Below, one piece after another: positions 47,901 to 58,399 of a stretch of DNA of 64,000 nt. Location: the NCBI GenBank assembly GCA_964036665.1, contig OZ038526.1, positions 2,480,001 to 2,544,000 on the forward strand, in the 5' to 3' direction. A program made the position numbers and the translations under genes. Every line of letters begins with the position of its first letter. The stretch's first letter is position 1. The notes beneath the pieces were generated by a model, which was given only the letters and a program-made list of their open reading frames with translations, was not told the origin of the DNA and did no database searches. The DNA comes from Gordius sp. MW1 (lineage: Eukaryota; Nematomorpha; Gordioida; Gordea; Gordiidae).

Positions 47901-50900
47901 TCGCGATGCAGAAGCTTGCAAAATGCTTGGGAAAGCCTCCATTCCAGCGCGTCTTTTGTAAATTGTACCCGAGCACAACCTTAAATACATAAAAAATTTC
48001 AATCTTTGCCCAAATACCGAAAAATTGTAAATGTTTTAAGTGGTGTGGTAAGAACGGCTGGGTTTTGTTTGGTCGCCCTTTGGTTTTACTAAGACTTAAT
48101 TTTAAGTTTATAAATAAATCATACTAATCCATTTCTTTCAAAAAATAATATGCCCTGGTATAAGTTGTGAATAACTAAAAATATGCAGATTTAATAGATA
48201 ATAACTATAAAATTTAAATTTTTTTGTATATTACTAATTTGTAATGTTTTTTCAAAAATAGTTTTAGATTATTTATACATTTTCACAGTTACTAAAAGTT
48301 TATAGACTTCCATAGGTAAAAAAATGTTTTCTAATTATGCTGGCATTTTAATGATCGTTATTGAGAGCGATAAAATATGGTGGTGCCTGAGGAAACAAAA
48401 TATCCCTGACGCATATATACGGCTTATGAAAAATATTTATGAAGCCGCAAACTCTTGCGTTAGGACGACAGTTGGAGACTCTAAATCTTTTCGGGTTAAA
48501 ATTGGATTACATCAAGGATCTGCTATAAGTCCCTTTTTATTTAATATAATTATAGATACGATAACGAGGGACATTCAAAAGCCATCGCCATGGTGTATAC
48601 TATATGCCGATGATATGGTACTATGCGAGGAAACAAGGGAGAAAGTATTCGAAGAAGCCGAAAAGTGGTCAAAGCGCTTAGCTGATATGGTTTAAAGGTC
48701 AACGATCGAAAACGGTATACAGCCCATCGCTGGATGACCATCTAAAGTACCCAAAAGTAGACAGGTTTACATACCTCGGCTCGATGCTACATTAAGAGGG
48801 AGGTTGCGCAACGGAAGTCAATGCTCGGATCCAAAAAGGATGGCTAAAATGTCGAAGTATATCCGGTGTAATGTGCGACAATAAAATGCCAATATGGTTG
48901 AAGAGAAAAGCTTACAAATCCATCGTAAGACCGGTGTTATGGAAGTGAAACATGGGCATTAAACACCACGGAAGGAAAGCTATTACAAGCCACAGAGATG
49001 AGAATGATACAGTGGAGCTTGGGGTATACTAAGCTCGACCATATGACGAATGACTTTCTCATGACAAAAATGGGTATTCAACCTATGGCGGACATGATTA
49101 ACGAAAATCGGCTAAGGTGGTATGAGCATATACTAAGAAGGGACACGGATAACGTAAATCGAAAAGTACTGGACATGGAGGTACCGGGGAAGAGAGGAAG
49201 AGGACGACCCCGTGTCACGTGGAAAGGGCAAGCCGATAAAGTTATGGAAACTAAAAAGATTAGTCAAGACATGGCACTCACCCGGTCAAGATGGAAAAAA
49301 CCTACCAAAACAAACCCCACGAATGTGGGACCAACAAACTGATAAAGAAGAAAAAGAAGATTGAGAGCGATAAACATTTTATAACATCCAATAAAAAATA
49401 AATTGATTTTTGTAAAATTTAAAGATATTCTAGGTTATGTTTGTTAATAAAGTAAACGATGCTAAAAACTAAAATTCTTATAATTTGATTTTTAAAATAT
49501 TTAGTAACTAATTCTATCCCTATCGGTTAGTTCAAAAAATGGTTATTTATTTTTAACGCCATTTTTTAATAGCCATTAAACATTCCTAACCAATAGATTG
49601 CTAAATGTATAAATGTTAAAGGGCTAGGAAGACTATTAACTTAACCAGTGCTATTTTAAGTTACCTAAAACTCGGGTAACGGTCAGTGTTGATAAATTTT
49701 TAAACCAAATTTCCGAGTAAACTATTGCCTTATATTTATAATATTTCATAGTCAACTTTAAATCTTTGGCCGACTCTAAGCCCATGTTAGATGATAGTGA
49801 TTAAGATTTATACATGGGCGTAGCCAGCCTTAGGAACAGGGGTGCAATAATGATATAGGAAGGGGCTAAATGATCATATTTTGAAATTGAGCCAATTTTT
49901 TTTATAAATTTCAACAAATTTTTGGATTTAGAGGGGGCAGCCGCCCCTACCTGCCCCCCCCCCCTTAACTACGCCCATGAATTTATGTATTTAATCAGAA
50001 TATCCTTTAGTTTTAAATATATGGACTTCATCTTCGTCCAAATAAACGTTTTAATTTGAAAAAAAAACTTGCTTGCAGCATAACAGAAAGTCCGACCAGC
50101 ATGGCTACCATATCGTAGGCATATCTTTTGACCGAATTCAAACGCTGTTTAGTGCCTTCCAAAAGGTTAACCAAAACTGATGTCGGTACATCGCGGAGCT
50201 CGATGTTCAAATCTAAAAATGCGTCGAAAATGACAATAAATTAGCGGGGCCGTAATGAAAGAAGGATCCGCTCCCCCCCCCCTCTGTTATACCCGAATTT
50301 TTACTAAAATCTCGCTTAAGAATGGCGAATCTAAGGTTAAGGTAAACATATTTACTTAGATTGTAGGGGGGTGGGGGTGTATTTGAGAGTCAAATGTAAA
50401 TTTAAAAAACATTTTATTAATTCCATAGATTGTGGAAAAGTGTCATTTCACAACACTTTGTTCATTTATAGAGTATAATTTTACTGGTAACAAACATATT
50501 TTAATGCTCAAAATCACAAAATTTTTAAATAGAAGCGCATGGGCGTAGCCAGCGTTGGAATGGGGGCGGCAATAATTATATAGGGAGGGGCAAAATGAAG
50601 ATATTAATCTTAGGCATAATTTTAATAAATTTCAACAAATTTGTGGATTTTAGAAGGGAGCAGCCGGCCCTCCGTGCCCCCCCCGGCTACCCCGATGTAG
50701 ATAAGCCATTACAAGCTCAAATTTGCTTAAAGGCATCTAAACCACAACGCTTGTACTCCACCAAAATTCTGGAAAGCTCATATGAAATTACTACCTATCG
50801 AACAAGCTCCGTTTCTACACCTAGTCAGGACTTCGACAACTGTTAAGCAATACGCTAAATGGATGTCCTCCTTCTCCGAATATCGAAAACATGGGCCTCT

Positions 50901-53900
50901 AGGGTCTGTCGTGTAATTCAACGACACCAAATCCACGTGATCCCACAACTGTCGTAAATTAGCGAGGAGCCAGCTCCGTTTCCAAAATGAACCACTATAG
51001 GACGCTTTTGGACAATGGCCCAAGTTGTCTAAAGCCGAAACGATCATAGCTCCCCTGCTATGGGTCGGAATGGGGAGGCCCAAAAGAGCGGCAAAGGTCG
51101 GAACAACATCTATTTGATCAACAACTTCTAACGACGGGTGATCCCCGATTTCACCGAGCCCAGAATCTGTGATAAACTACAGGCTATCGATATCAATTAA
51201 CTTTAAACGGTTCGTAGGCATTTATAGCGGGGCCATTCCATGACAAATCAAAACGTTTTCGACTGACCATCTCAGATATGGATAATTTTAGGTGAGGATG
51301 TAGGCCTCATGTATTAGAGTAATTTCGGAAAATTTTAGTCAATTTGGGCCAATACTTTTTAAGTTATGGACGTTTAAAGGGCCAAAATCACGCTTAGGAC
51401 CGTTTTATAGATTTTACTATTTTTGTCATATTTTTGTAAGTAATGGCGCTATTCAATCAAATTTTGGTGCATTTTGTTCCTAAAAAAATTCCCTATCGAA
51501 ATAATTTAGCGAAACCCCCAAACTTTTACGGTTAATTTTTTGTGCTCAATTAGTGAAAAATTATAAAAACCTATTTGTCGATTATATGAAATCACCAATT
51601 TCACATTGTGCACTCTTTTATGACCCATTATCATATTACCATCATAAAAAGTTTGGGACCTGCTACGAGATGGTCAAGAATTCGAAAAATTATATTTTCA
51701 CCAAAAATATTTATAGAAAGCGGTATAATCAATTATCACAAGAACATATTATGATGTTTGTTTTTCATCAAATGTGAAATTTATTATAATACATGGTAAA
51801 TAAATGATATTGGAATAAAAATAAACCTAAATTTTGATCTTTTTTCTGCGCAATGGGCAATTATCCGAGTTTGAAAATTAATTTAATTTTAATTAGATTA
51901 AAAAATGGTCACAACTGCAAGCACTAATTTTTTTAATATACCTTTCATCCCGCAAATTTTTTATAAATTCAGGATGGATTATCAATACAAAAATAATAAT
52001 ATATGAGCAATTTTGCCATCATGTTAGTATTTATTTTTTTCCAACCTCACATTTATTTTAGCCTACCCCTATATCATTTAAGTTAAAATTCAAGATCTAA
52101 TTTTTAAACTCGCCCATTAAAAACCGTATAAGTGCAGGACTGGACAATCAAAAACGAGGACATGAATTGCATAGCAATTAATATGCAATACAATTAAGGT
52201 GGAATCGAACGCGCAAGAATTGAATCAATAAACCAGCTAAAAACTCGGCTCTCATTAAAACACGTTTAATTTAACAATTAAATAGGAATTCTGAATTTAT
52301 TTAGCCCGGATTGAAATTATCATGTAACTAGTGCGCCTAGAAATAGGTTTATTTTTTTTTAAAAAAAGGCTCGGCAAAAGCAAGGTGTTGTATACCAAGA
52401 GGAAACGTGTCATTGCTGTGGGATGAGGGATTGATAAATAGCAAGGCCGTGGACACCTCATCCCAACTAGAACCGCCGTGATTACCCGAAGCGGTCATCC
52501 CATGGTCACCACACACGACAATCAATGTCCCCTCCACCAAAGATTCATCCTGCCATAAACATCACAAAAATTATTTGGTCACGTGGAGCCACTGAGACTT
52601 TACACCGTTCATGGGGGTAGCCAGGGGGGGGGGGACAGGGAGGGACATCTGCCCCCTCTAATTCCCAAAATTTGTTGAAACTTTTTTAATTATGGCTAAA
52701 GCTTTAAAAAATGATCATTTTGCCCCTCCCTAAATCATTATTGCCCTCCCCTCTAATTCCAATGCTGGCTACGCCCATGAAACCGGTTAACAATTAAATT
52801 TTATCATGAAACAGAACTATGACGACCTAATTGAAAAACAAAGTTGATACAGCAAGTTACTAAGTGTTTAAGAAACTCTTTCTAATGACCAATGGAGTTT
52901 TTAGAGAGAAAATAAACACATGATATCATGGGTGTAGCTAGTATTATAATTACAAGAGGGCAATAATGATGAGGGGCAAAATGAGCATTTTTCGATTAGC
53001 CATAACTTTATCAAATTTTTGCCCCCTAGCTACACCCGTGGATGATTTACAACTAAAATTTTTGTTTCGAGGCACAACAGTCAGGCTTGATACCTTTCGT
53101 ATAATGTGGTAGAGGTCGCGTATGACGTCATCCATCTGTCGTATCTTTTGTCGCGTCATAGGATTATTGGGCCCAAATAAGTGACCGGCGTGATCGAGAC
53201 CTGACCCCAACGACACGATTTACAAAAAAAAACAATTCACATTGAAATTGCAAGGTAGTGAAGTATTCTAAGCAGTTAAAAATACATTAAAATCCATGCG
53301 CGTAGCCAGGGAGAGGCAGGGTGGGGCGGCTTTCCCACTCTAAATCCATAAATACTTTAAAATAATAAACAAATATGGCAAAAATTTTAGAAAAATGTCA
53401 TTTTGCCCCTCCCTAAATCATGATTGCCCCCCCCTCTAGTTCCAATCCTGGATACGCCCATGCTAAAATCAATTAATAGTTAGTTTTACGAGGCAAAACA
53501 CGGCAGTATTTGTAAACAAGCTTAAGTAACATATAATAATCATAAATTATTTCCTGTTACGCCACAAAATATAGCAAAATGCCCTAATTGATGTTTGTGT
53601 CGTCGACCGAATTATGCAGTGCAGACTACCTAAGTAATGTACGACGAGGGCATCCCAGCCTAGACCGTTTAATGGGGAGCGGCTTTGAGGTAGAGCGTCA
53701 AAAAACGCTCGTGTCGTCTTGAGATCGATGTCCAAATAATCCCCGACGTCGAAAGATGACAAACCCATGGATCGATTGGGGACAAAGATTTCGGGAAACA
53801 GCTTGAGCCAGGTGTCGTCCCCCATCAACCATAAATTGGCGTTGAGCGAGACCCGAGACCCGGTCACATCTGTAACGCGGGCTAATATAAAAAACTAAAA

Positions 53901-56900
53901 TGTTTCTAAAATAAATAAGAGTGATCAATAAAAATGGACTATAAAATCAATCGAAAAATTGTTGGCAGATGGTGGTAGAGTTTGTTAGGGTGAACACAAA
54001 TATATTTTTAGTTTCTCCCCTATACGTCAAGTTTTTGAAATAATTGCTGTCAATGTTGCTATAAACAGCGATTTTGGCTTTGTTCAAACGTTAAACTTGC
54101 AAATTAATCGTTAAAATTTTAGTTCAATAAATTTAATTTTCAATAAAGGGGAGAGAACCACATTAAAATTTTTTTACCCTATCTATATTAATTTTTGATA
54201 TATTTTCAAGATTAGCTTATTTTTCTATATCTTTTTAGATTGACAAATTGCCCCACACCTAAGGTCGCCCTCTCCCTTTAATACTATGAATTAAGTGCGT
54301 GTTGTTGTTTATCTACTGCTACTACTACTAGAGAACTGCACGGTCTAACTCGGCCCGCGGAGGGTCCTAAAAACCCGGCCGGCAAGCCGGGCTTCTGCTT
54401 TAAAATAAAACATAACCTAACGGGCTCGGGCCGGGCCTAGATATACGTAAGGCCCGCTAAAAGCCCGTTGCACTATCAATTAGGTTTTTATTGAGTTTTA
54501 TAAAGTACTAGCTGACCCGGCAAACGTTGTTTTGCCCTATTAAAAATATTAAAAAAATAAAAAATTTAAATAAGAAAAAAACTACCAATTAATATCTATA
54601 TGTTCTACTTTTTACATTTAAAACTTACATAAACGATGAAAATAAATCCTTTATGCGCCCGCCATCCCTCCTCTCCACCCCAAATCGGTCCAGTAGTTTT
54701 CGAGGGGTCACGTTTTTTTGTTTTATACGTTGGTTTATACGTTTTGACACTTAATAAAGACGTCCCTCAAAAACTACTGGACCGATTTGGCTTATGGCGG
54801 GCGCATAAAGGATTTATTTTCATCGTTTATGTAAGTTTCATAAAATGTAAAAATAGACAAAATTTCTCCGACTTACACTTTATGAATAATTGACTAAAAA
54901 CAAAATATTCATAACGCAGTATAGATTTAACCCAAATAAGTTTATCCAATAATATAATTTACACGGAAAAGCATCTTTTATCATATGGAATAAAAAGCAT
55001 ATATGTAATTAATTGGTAAAGAGCATATTAAAACTTATTAACCCCTCAAAAACTACTGGACCGATTTGGCTTGAACAAATTTTAAAACATACTCCGGAGT
55101 ATAGGGAATAAAGTATGAAATTTTAAGCGAAATCGGTCCAGTAGTTTTTGAGGGACGTCTTTATTAAGTGTCAAAACGTATAAACCAACGTATAAAACAA
55201 AAAAACATGATCCCTCGAAAACTACTGGACCGATTTGGCTCGAACAAATCTTAAAACATGCTCCGAAGTATGGGGAATAAAGTATGAAATTTTGAGCCAA
55301 ATCGGTCCAGTAGTTTTCGAGGGTAACCCAAATAAGTTTATCCAATAATATAATTTACACGGAAAAGCATCTTTTATCATATGGAATAAAAAGCATATAT
55401 GTAATTATTTGGTAAAGAGTATATTAAAATTTATTAACCCCTCAAAAACTACTGGACCGATTTGGCTTGAACAAATTTTAAAACATGCTCCGGAGTATAG
55501 GGAATAAAGTATGCAATTTTGAGCCAAATCGGACCAGTAGTTTTTGAGGGACGTCTTTATTAAGTGTCAAAACGTATAAACCAACGTATAAAACAAAAAA
55601 ACGTGACCCCTCGAAAACTACTGGACCGATTTGGCTCGAACAAATCTTAAAACATGCTCCGAAGTATGGGGAATAAAGTATGATATTTTGAGCCAAATCG
55701 GTCGAGTAGTTTTTGAGGGACGTCTTTATTAAGTGTCAAAACGTATAAACCAACGTATAAAACAAAAAAACGTGACCCCTCGAAAACTACTGGACCGATT
55801 TGGCTCGAACAAATCTTAAAACATGCTCCGAAGTATAGGGAATAAACTGTGAAATTTTGAGCCAAATCGGTCAAATAGTTTTTGAGGGACGTCTTTATTA
55901 AGTGCCAAAATGTATAAAACAAAAGAACGTGACCCCTCAAAAACTACTGGACCGATTTGGCTCAAACAAATCTTAAAACATGCTCTATGGGGAATAAACT
56001 GTGAAATTTTGAGCCAAATCGGTCTGTTAGTTTTCCAAATTTGGTGGTGGCATAGATACAAACAAACACAATCAAACAAACACACAAACATACATACATA
56101 CATAGTTTCATTTTTAAATATAAGATAAACAAAGTTCTTTTAACAATGTTCTAATTTATAATTATATTTATATTTGATGAATATTAAATTAACAAGGTAG
56201 GATTTAATGGATTCCTCTCTCGTTTATTTATAACTTAAATTCGTTACATAAAAATTTTACCGATTAATTTGCAAGCTAATGACGCTTAAAAACGCCTAGA
56301 TAGCTGTTTTTAGCAACTTTGGCAGCAAATATTTCAAAACTTGACGTATAGGGGAAAAATAAAAAATATATTCGTGTTCACCGCCAAAAACTCGACCAAA
56401 ATCTGCAAACAGTTTGCCGGTCGATTTTTTTTGCTGAACCGTGTATTAATCCGTTTTCAAAAACTAAAATTCGATCTAAAAATATGCAGGAGCCAATTAA
56501 AAAAATTGTATGGCAATTAAACTCAGGACACTCATCACCATGGGCGTAGCCAGCATTGGAATTAGGGGGGGGGGGCAATAATGATTTAGGGAGGGGCAAA
56601 ATGATAATTCTGCGAAATTTTAGCCATAATTATATTACACTTTAAAGGTTTTTTGGATTTAGAGGGGGGCAGCCGCCCCTCCCTGCCACCCCCTGGCTAC
56701 GCCCATGATGATAGACGTTGATCGACCATTACAAATAGTCTTTTAAGTGCAGAGGGTCAAAATGCAACAAGATACTACATGGGTCTAATCAGGTTATAAA
56801 TATAGCGAAGAATCAACGATTATAATTGGGGGGGGGGGAAGAAATTCTGCATTGATCATCTGACTCCACTCCCCTTCTTACCTTGAAAAAAGGGGTCAGT

Positions 56901-58044
56901 TTGGGAGGGTGAGAAATATAGAGTGATGATGGGTTTATATAAAATTTTTAATCTAAGGTGATTATATAACAAAATTTAATTATTTAATGGGTATATTAAA
57001 ATTTAAGGGTGTTAAAATTATTATGTAATTTTAGGAACATTGGGTTAAAAAACTGACCTAGAACATGACATTATTAAAAGATAATTGATTTAAACAGAAT
57101 TTTAATTGATTTATTGAGCCACCTGGCCATGCTACCTTGCCTTTTAATGGCTACACCAAGATAAAAAATAATAATACCGCATTGTAGTAAGTTATGATAT
57201 ATTACTTGATTTGAGGTATTTCTTTAACTTTAGTAGTATATTGTCAACACCTCCTAAAGATGTGGTTTTAAAATTGTATAAAATATCCATAAAGTCTGAA
57301 TTTTGACCCATTGTTAATGCCTATATACAATGTGTGTAGAAAAAATAAATATAATTTTTTGCTCAACTTAGTGAACCACAATTAAATTTTTATATGAATA
57401 AGGTACAGTTTTTTTAATCTTTTATTTATAAATTTAAGAACCCAAAATAAAAAATTGCCAGTTACAACTAAAATTGTAAGAAAGCAATGGTTTTAACATC
57501 ACAGCTCAAGTAATTGCACACATATTTACTATTTTATGTTGCCCCTTAAATCATATATTTATTAAGGAAAAAGGAATTAAAAGATGGCAGATTAAATAAA
57601 TATACTTTTATTCTAGGCATTGTGACAGTAGGAGGCTTGGCAATCGCATTATATGCTTTGGCATGTTTTTTGATAAGATTTGCAATAAAAGGTGTATCAT
57701 GGCCAACAAAATCACTTCTAAATGCATCCACAATTATCCAAATTACTCGTTCATAACACATAGAAGTGTATCCGATATAATTATTTTCAGAATGGAAGCC
57801 TGATATTTCGAATAAAAAAATAAATTTTAAATTTGCAGTTAATAGGGCTATTGGACATGCTAAAAAATATACACCGCATTTCATTTTATAATTTAAATAG
57901 CAGATTGAATGTTTATAATTAATTAATACTTTTAATTTTGTAATTAAAGCTATTAAACAGTGATGGGAAAAATCCTAAACAAAAGATCACAAATCCAAAT
58001 ATATATAGGGAATAATAAAAGAAATATTTTAAAATTTTTGTCAT
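44907..58044 (-). CDS. PIGG: GPI ethanolamine phosphate transferase 2 (PIGG/GPI7)
   Basis: PIGG adds ethanolamine phosphate to the second mannose of GPI anchors in the ER membrane. Exons on the minus strand: 57930-58044, 57606-57799, 53630-53881, 53094-53200, 52396-52549, 50795-51166, 50069-50212, 47395-47510, 46721-46984, 45224-46188 and 44907-45111 (stop TGA). All junctions are GT/AG with matching phases, except between exons 2 and 3, where phase 0 meets phase 1, so an exon of 3n+1 nt is missing from my model. Order: signal anchor FYYSLYIFGFVIFCLGFFP; VDAFRSDFV; PPTVTMPRIK with the Thr nucleophile; GDDTWLKLFP; HYLG|LDHAGHLFGPNNP; VCGDHGMTASGNHGG; GLPIP; then many membrane segments, ASSYVEEEHQTWYFL, NKTGDQW and HHLFVWTVFAPRLIY. 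The total, about 960 residues without the gap, fits the 983 of human PIGG better than PIGO. The start at 58044 directly precedes the anchor; an upstream ATG at 58122 is in frame. Exons 1-2 are AT-rich, exons 3-11 G+C-rich. Confidence 0.9.
46255..46660 (+). pseudogene. Non-LTR retrotransposon 3' fragment in PIGG intron 9, split by a MITE
   Basis: 46255-46322 and 46490-46660 match the 3' part of the retrotransposon at 14980-15200 (GATATGGCCATGT, AAGCTACGTCGGAAAGAAAA, TGTTGAAAGGACTGA). The MITE 46323-46489 interrupts it. Confidence 0.7.
46323..46489. mobile_element. hAT-type MITE (CATGGGCGTAGCC family), nested in a LINE
   Basis: Ends CATGGGCGTAGCCAAGG and CTGACTAAGCCCATG. A perfect 8-bp duplication TACGTCGG is at 46315-46322 and 46490-46497. 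The duplicated bases are part of the LINE, which proves the order of insertion. Confidence 0.92.
46996..47194. mobile_element. TA-flanked MITE in PIGG intron 8 (Tc1/mariner type)
   Basis: Ends ATGTTGCAAAAACGGCTGGG and complement CGCAGCCGTTTTTACAACAT, with TA on each side. It begins about 10 nt upstream of the exon 9 splice acceptor. A half copy (AACGGCTGGGTTTTGTTTGG) lies at 48050-48090. Confidence 0.7.
47685..47819. mobile_element. hAT-type MITE (CATGGGCGTAGCC family)
   Basis: Ends CATGGGCGTAGCCAGGG and TTGCAACGCCCATG. Perfect duplication CCATCATT at 47677-47684 and 47820-47827. It lies in PIGG intron 7. Confidence 0.9.
47862..47979 (-). other. Exon-like open segment of unknown identity in PIGG intron 7
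   Basis: Between TTTAAG| and CAACG|GTATGA the minus strand is open for 118 nt with G+C-rich codons like the PIGG exons: GYNLQKTRWNGGFPK, FASFCIAINPTFALMRQLYN. Adding it to PIGG would break the frame into exon 8, because 118 is not a multiple of three and the phases mismatch. It could be an alternative exon, an exon of another gene or a captured fragment. I do not recognise the peptide. Confidence 0.3.
48320..49360 (+). pseudogene. Non-LTR retrotransposon RT and 3' end in PIGG intron 7
   Basis: RT motifs KIGLHQGSAISPFLFNIII and CILYADDMVLCEETRE (catalytic Y-A-D-D) are followed, after frame breaks, by NRLRWYEHILRRD, KRGRGRPRVTWKGQ, SRWKKPTKTNPTNVGPTN and a GATAAAGAAGAAAAAGAAGA tail. It is truncated at the 5' end. 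The RT part is intact as a 123-residue frame, so this is one of the younger copies. It lies in the opposite orientation to PIGG. Confidence 0.85.
49813..49979. mobile_element. hAT-type MITE (CATGGGCGTAGCC family), PIGG intron 7
   Basis: Ends CATGGGCGTAGCCAGCC and TTAACTACGCCCATG. Flanks GATTTATA and AATTTATG match at 6 of 8. Confidence 0.8.
50538..50697. mobile_element. hAT-type MITE (CATGGGCGTAGCC family), PIGG intron 6
   Basis: Ends CATGGGCGTAGCCAGCG and CCGGCTACCCCGATG. Flanks TAGAAGCG and TAGATAAG partly match. It ends about 100 nt from the exon 6 donor. Confidence 0.75.
51228..52110. mobile_element. Copy of the foldback element (one arm plus centre), PIGG intron 5
   Basis: It starts GGGGCCATTCCATGACAAAT and follows the left arm of the element at 12890 (for example CACCAATTTCACATTGTGCA and GACCCATTATCATATTACCA) through the central CAATGGGCAATTATCC. 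The complementary arm is absent. Just after it, 52140-52185 carries a decayed GCATAGCAATTAAT end of the composite repeat. Confidence 0.75.
52610..52779. mobile_element. hAT-type MITE (CATGGGCGTAGCC family), PIGG intron 4
   Basis: Ends CATGGGGGTAGCCAGG and CTGGCTACGCCCATG. Flanks ACACCGTT and AAACCGGT match at 6 of 8. Confidence 0.8.
52927..53040. mobile_element. Short hAT-type MITE (CATGGGCGTAGCC family), PIGG intron 4
   Basis: Ends CATGGGTGTAGCTAG and CTAGCTACACCCGTG. Flanks CATGATAT and GATGATTT match at 6 of 8. It ends 53 nt from exon 4 and is internally deleted to 114 bp. Confidence 0.75.
53295..53462. mobile_element. hAT-type MITE (CATGGGCGTAGCC family), PIGG intron 3
   Basis: Ends CATGCGCGTAGCCAGGG and TGGATACGCCCATG. 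Flanks TTAAAATC and CTAAAATC match at 7 of 8. Confidence 0.85.
54329..54480. mobile_element. hAT-like fragment with CCCGGCCGG-rich body
   Basis: Left end TAGAGAACTGCACGG as at 30804, then GGCCCGCGGAGGG, AACCCGGCCGGCAAGCCGGG and CGGGCTCGGGCCGGGCC. The right terminus is lost near the Helitron 2 end. Confidence 0.5.
54508..56125 (-). mobile_element. Helitron 2, non-autonomous, in the large PIGG intron
   Basis: On the minus strand it starts TCTTATATTTAAAAATG after A (56125). It ends GGCAAAACAACGTTTGCC, then GGGTCAGCTAG, before T (54508), with the same hairpin and CTAG end as Helitron 1. The interior holds several tandem units of about 115-175 bp, each with facing copies of AACTACTGGACCGATTTGGC and its complement, so each unit folds on itself. 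54870-55040 and 55325-55440 repeat the Helitron 1 leader. No coding frame. It lies in the intron where an expected PIGG exon was not found. Confidence 0.85.
56539..56707. mobile_element. hAT-type MITE (CATGGGCGTAGCC family), PIGG intron 2
   Basis: Ends CATGGGCGTAGCCAGC and CTGGCTACGCCCATG, with well-preserved interior GGAGGGGCAAAATGAT. The target duplication is not recognisable. Confidence 0.8.
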
Positions 58045-58236
58045 GCTTTTTTGTGAATGAATGTTGGGCAACTGGCAGCTGAAAACGAATCCGCTTGAAT
58101 CCCGTTCAACCGAAAATTTCAAGTGGTGAAAAAATAAAACACAAACATGATGCCTAATCTTAAATATTTAAATTAAAAATTTGTTTTTATAATCGCGAGT
58201 AAAAGTTAGCAAACGATAAAATTCTTTCGCAGAAGA

Positions 58237-58389
58237 CAGTGGCGTAGCCAGGGGGGGACGGGAAATTCCCCCCCCCCCCGAAAAAAAAATTCTAATGTTT
58301 ATTTTGTTTTTATGTTGAAATAATAATGTTACAAAAATTTTTTAAAAATTTTCCCCCCCCCCCGGGAGAAAATCCTGGCTACGCCACTG
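58237..58389. mobile_element. hAT-type MITE, CAGTGGCGTAGCC family
   Basis: Ends CAGTGGCGTAGCCAGG and CCTGGCTACGCCACTG. A perfect 8-bp duplication GCAGAAGA is at 58229-58236 and 58390-58397. The interior has facing C and G tracts. The inner 12 bases of the end (GGCGTAGCCAGG) are shared with the CATGGGCGTAGCC family. Confidence 0.9.
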
Positions 58390-58399
58390 GCAGAAGATA

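Noticed and set aside
47862..47979. Additional PIGG exon between exons 7 and 8
   Set aside because: 118 nt would shift the exon 8 frame, while exon 7 to exon 8 joins directly in phase 1; kept only as an unexplained segment.
44907..58044. PIGO rather than PIGG
   Set aside because: The HYLG-LDHAGH-FGPNNP segment, PPTVTMPRIK and the VEEEHQTWYF block match PIGG/GPI7 better; PIGO has different residues at these points.
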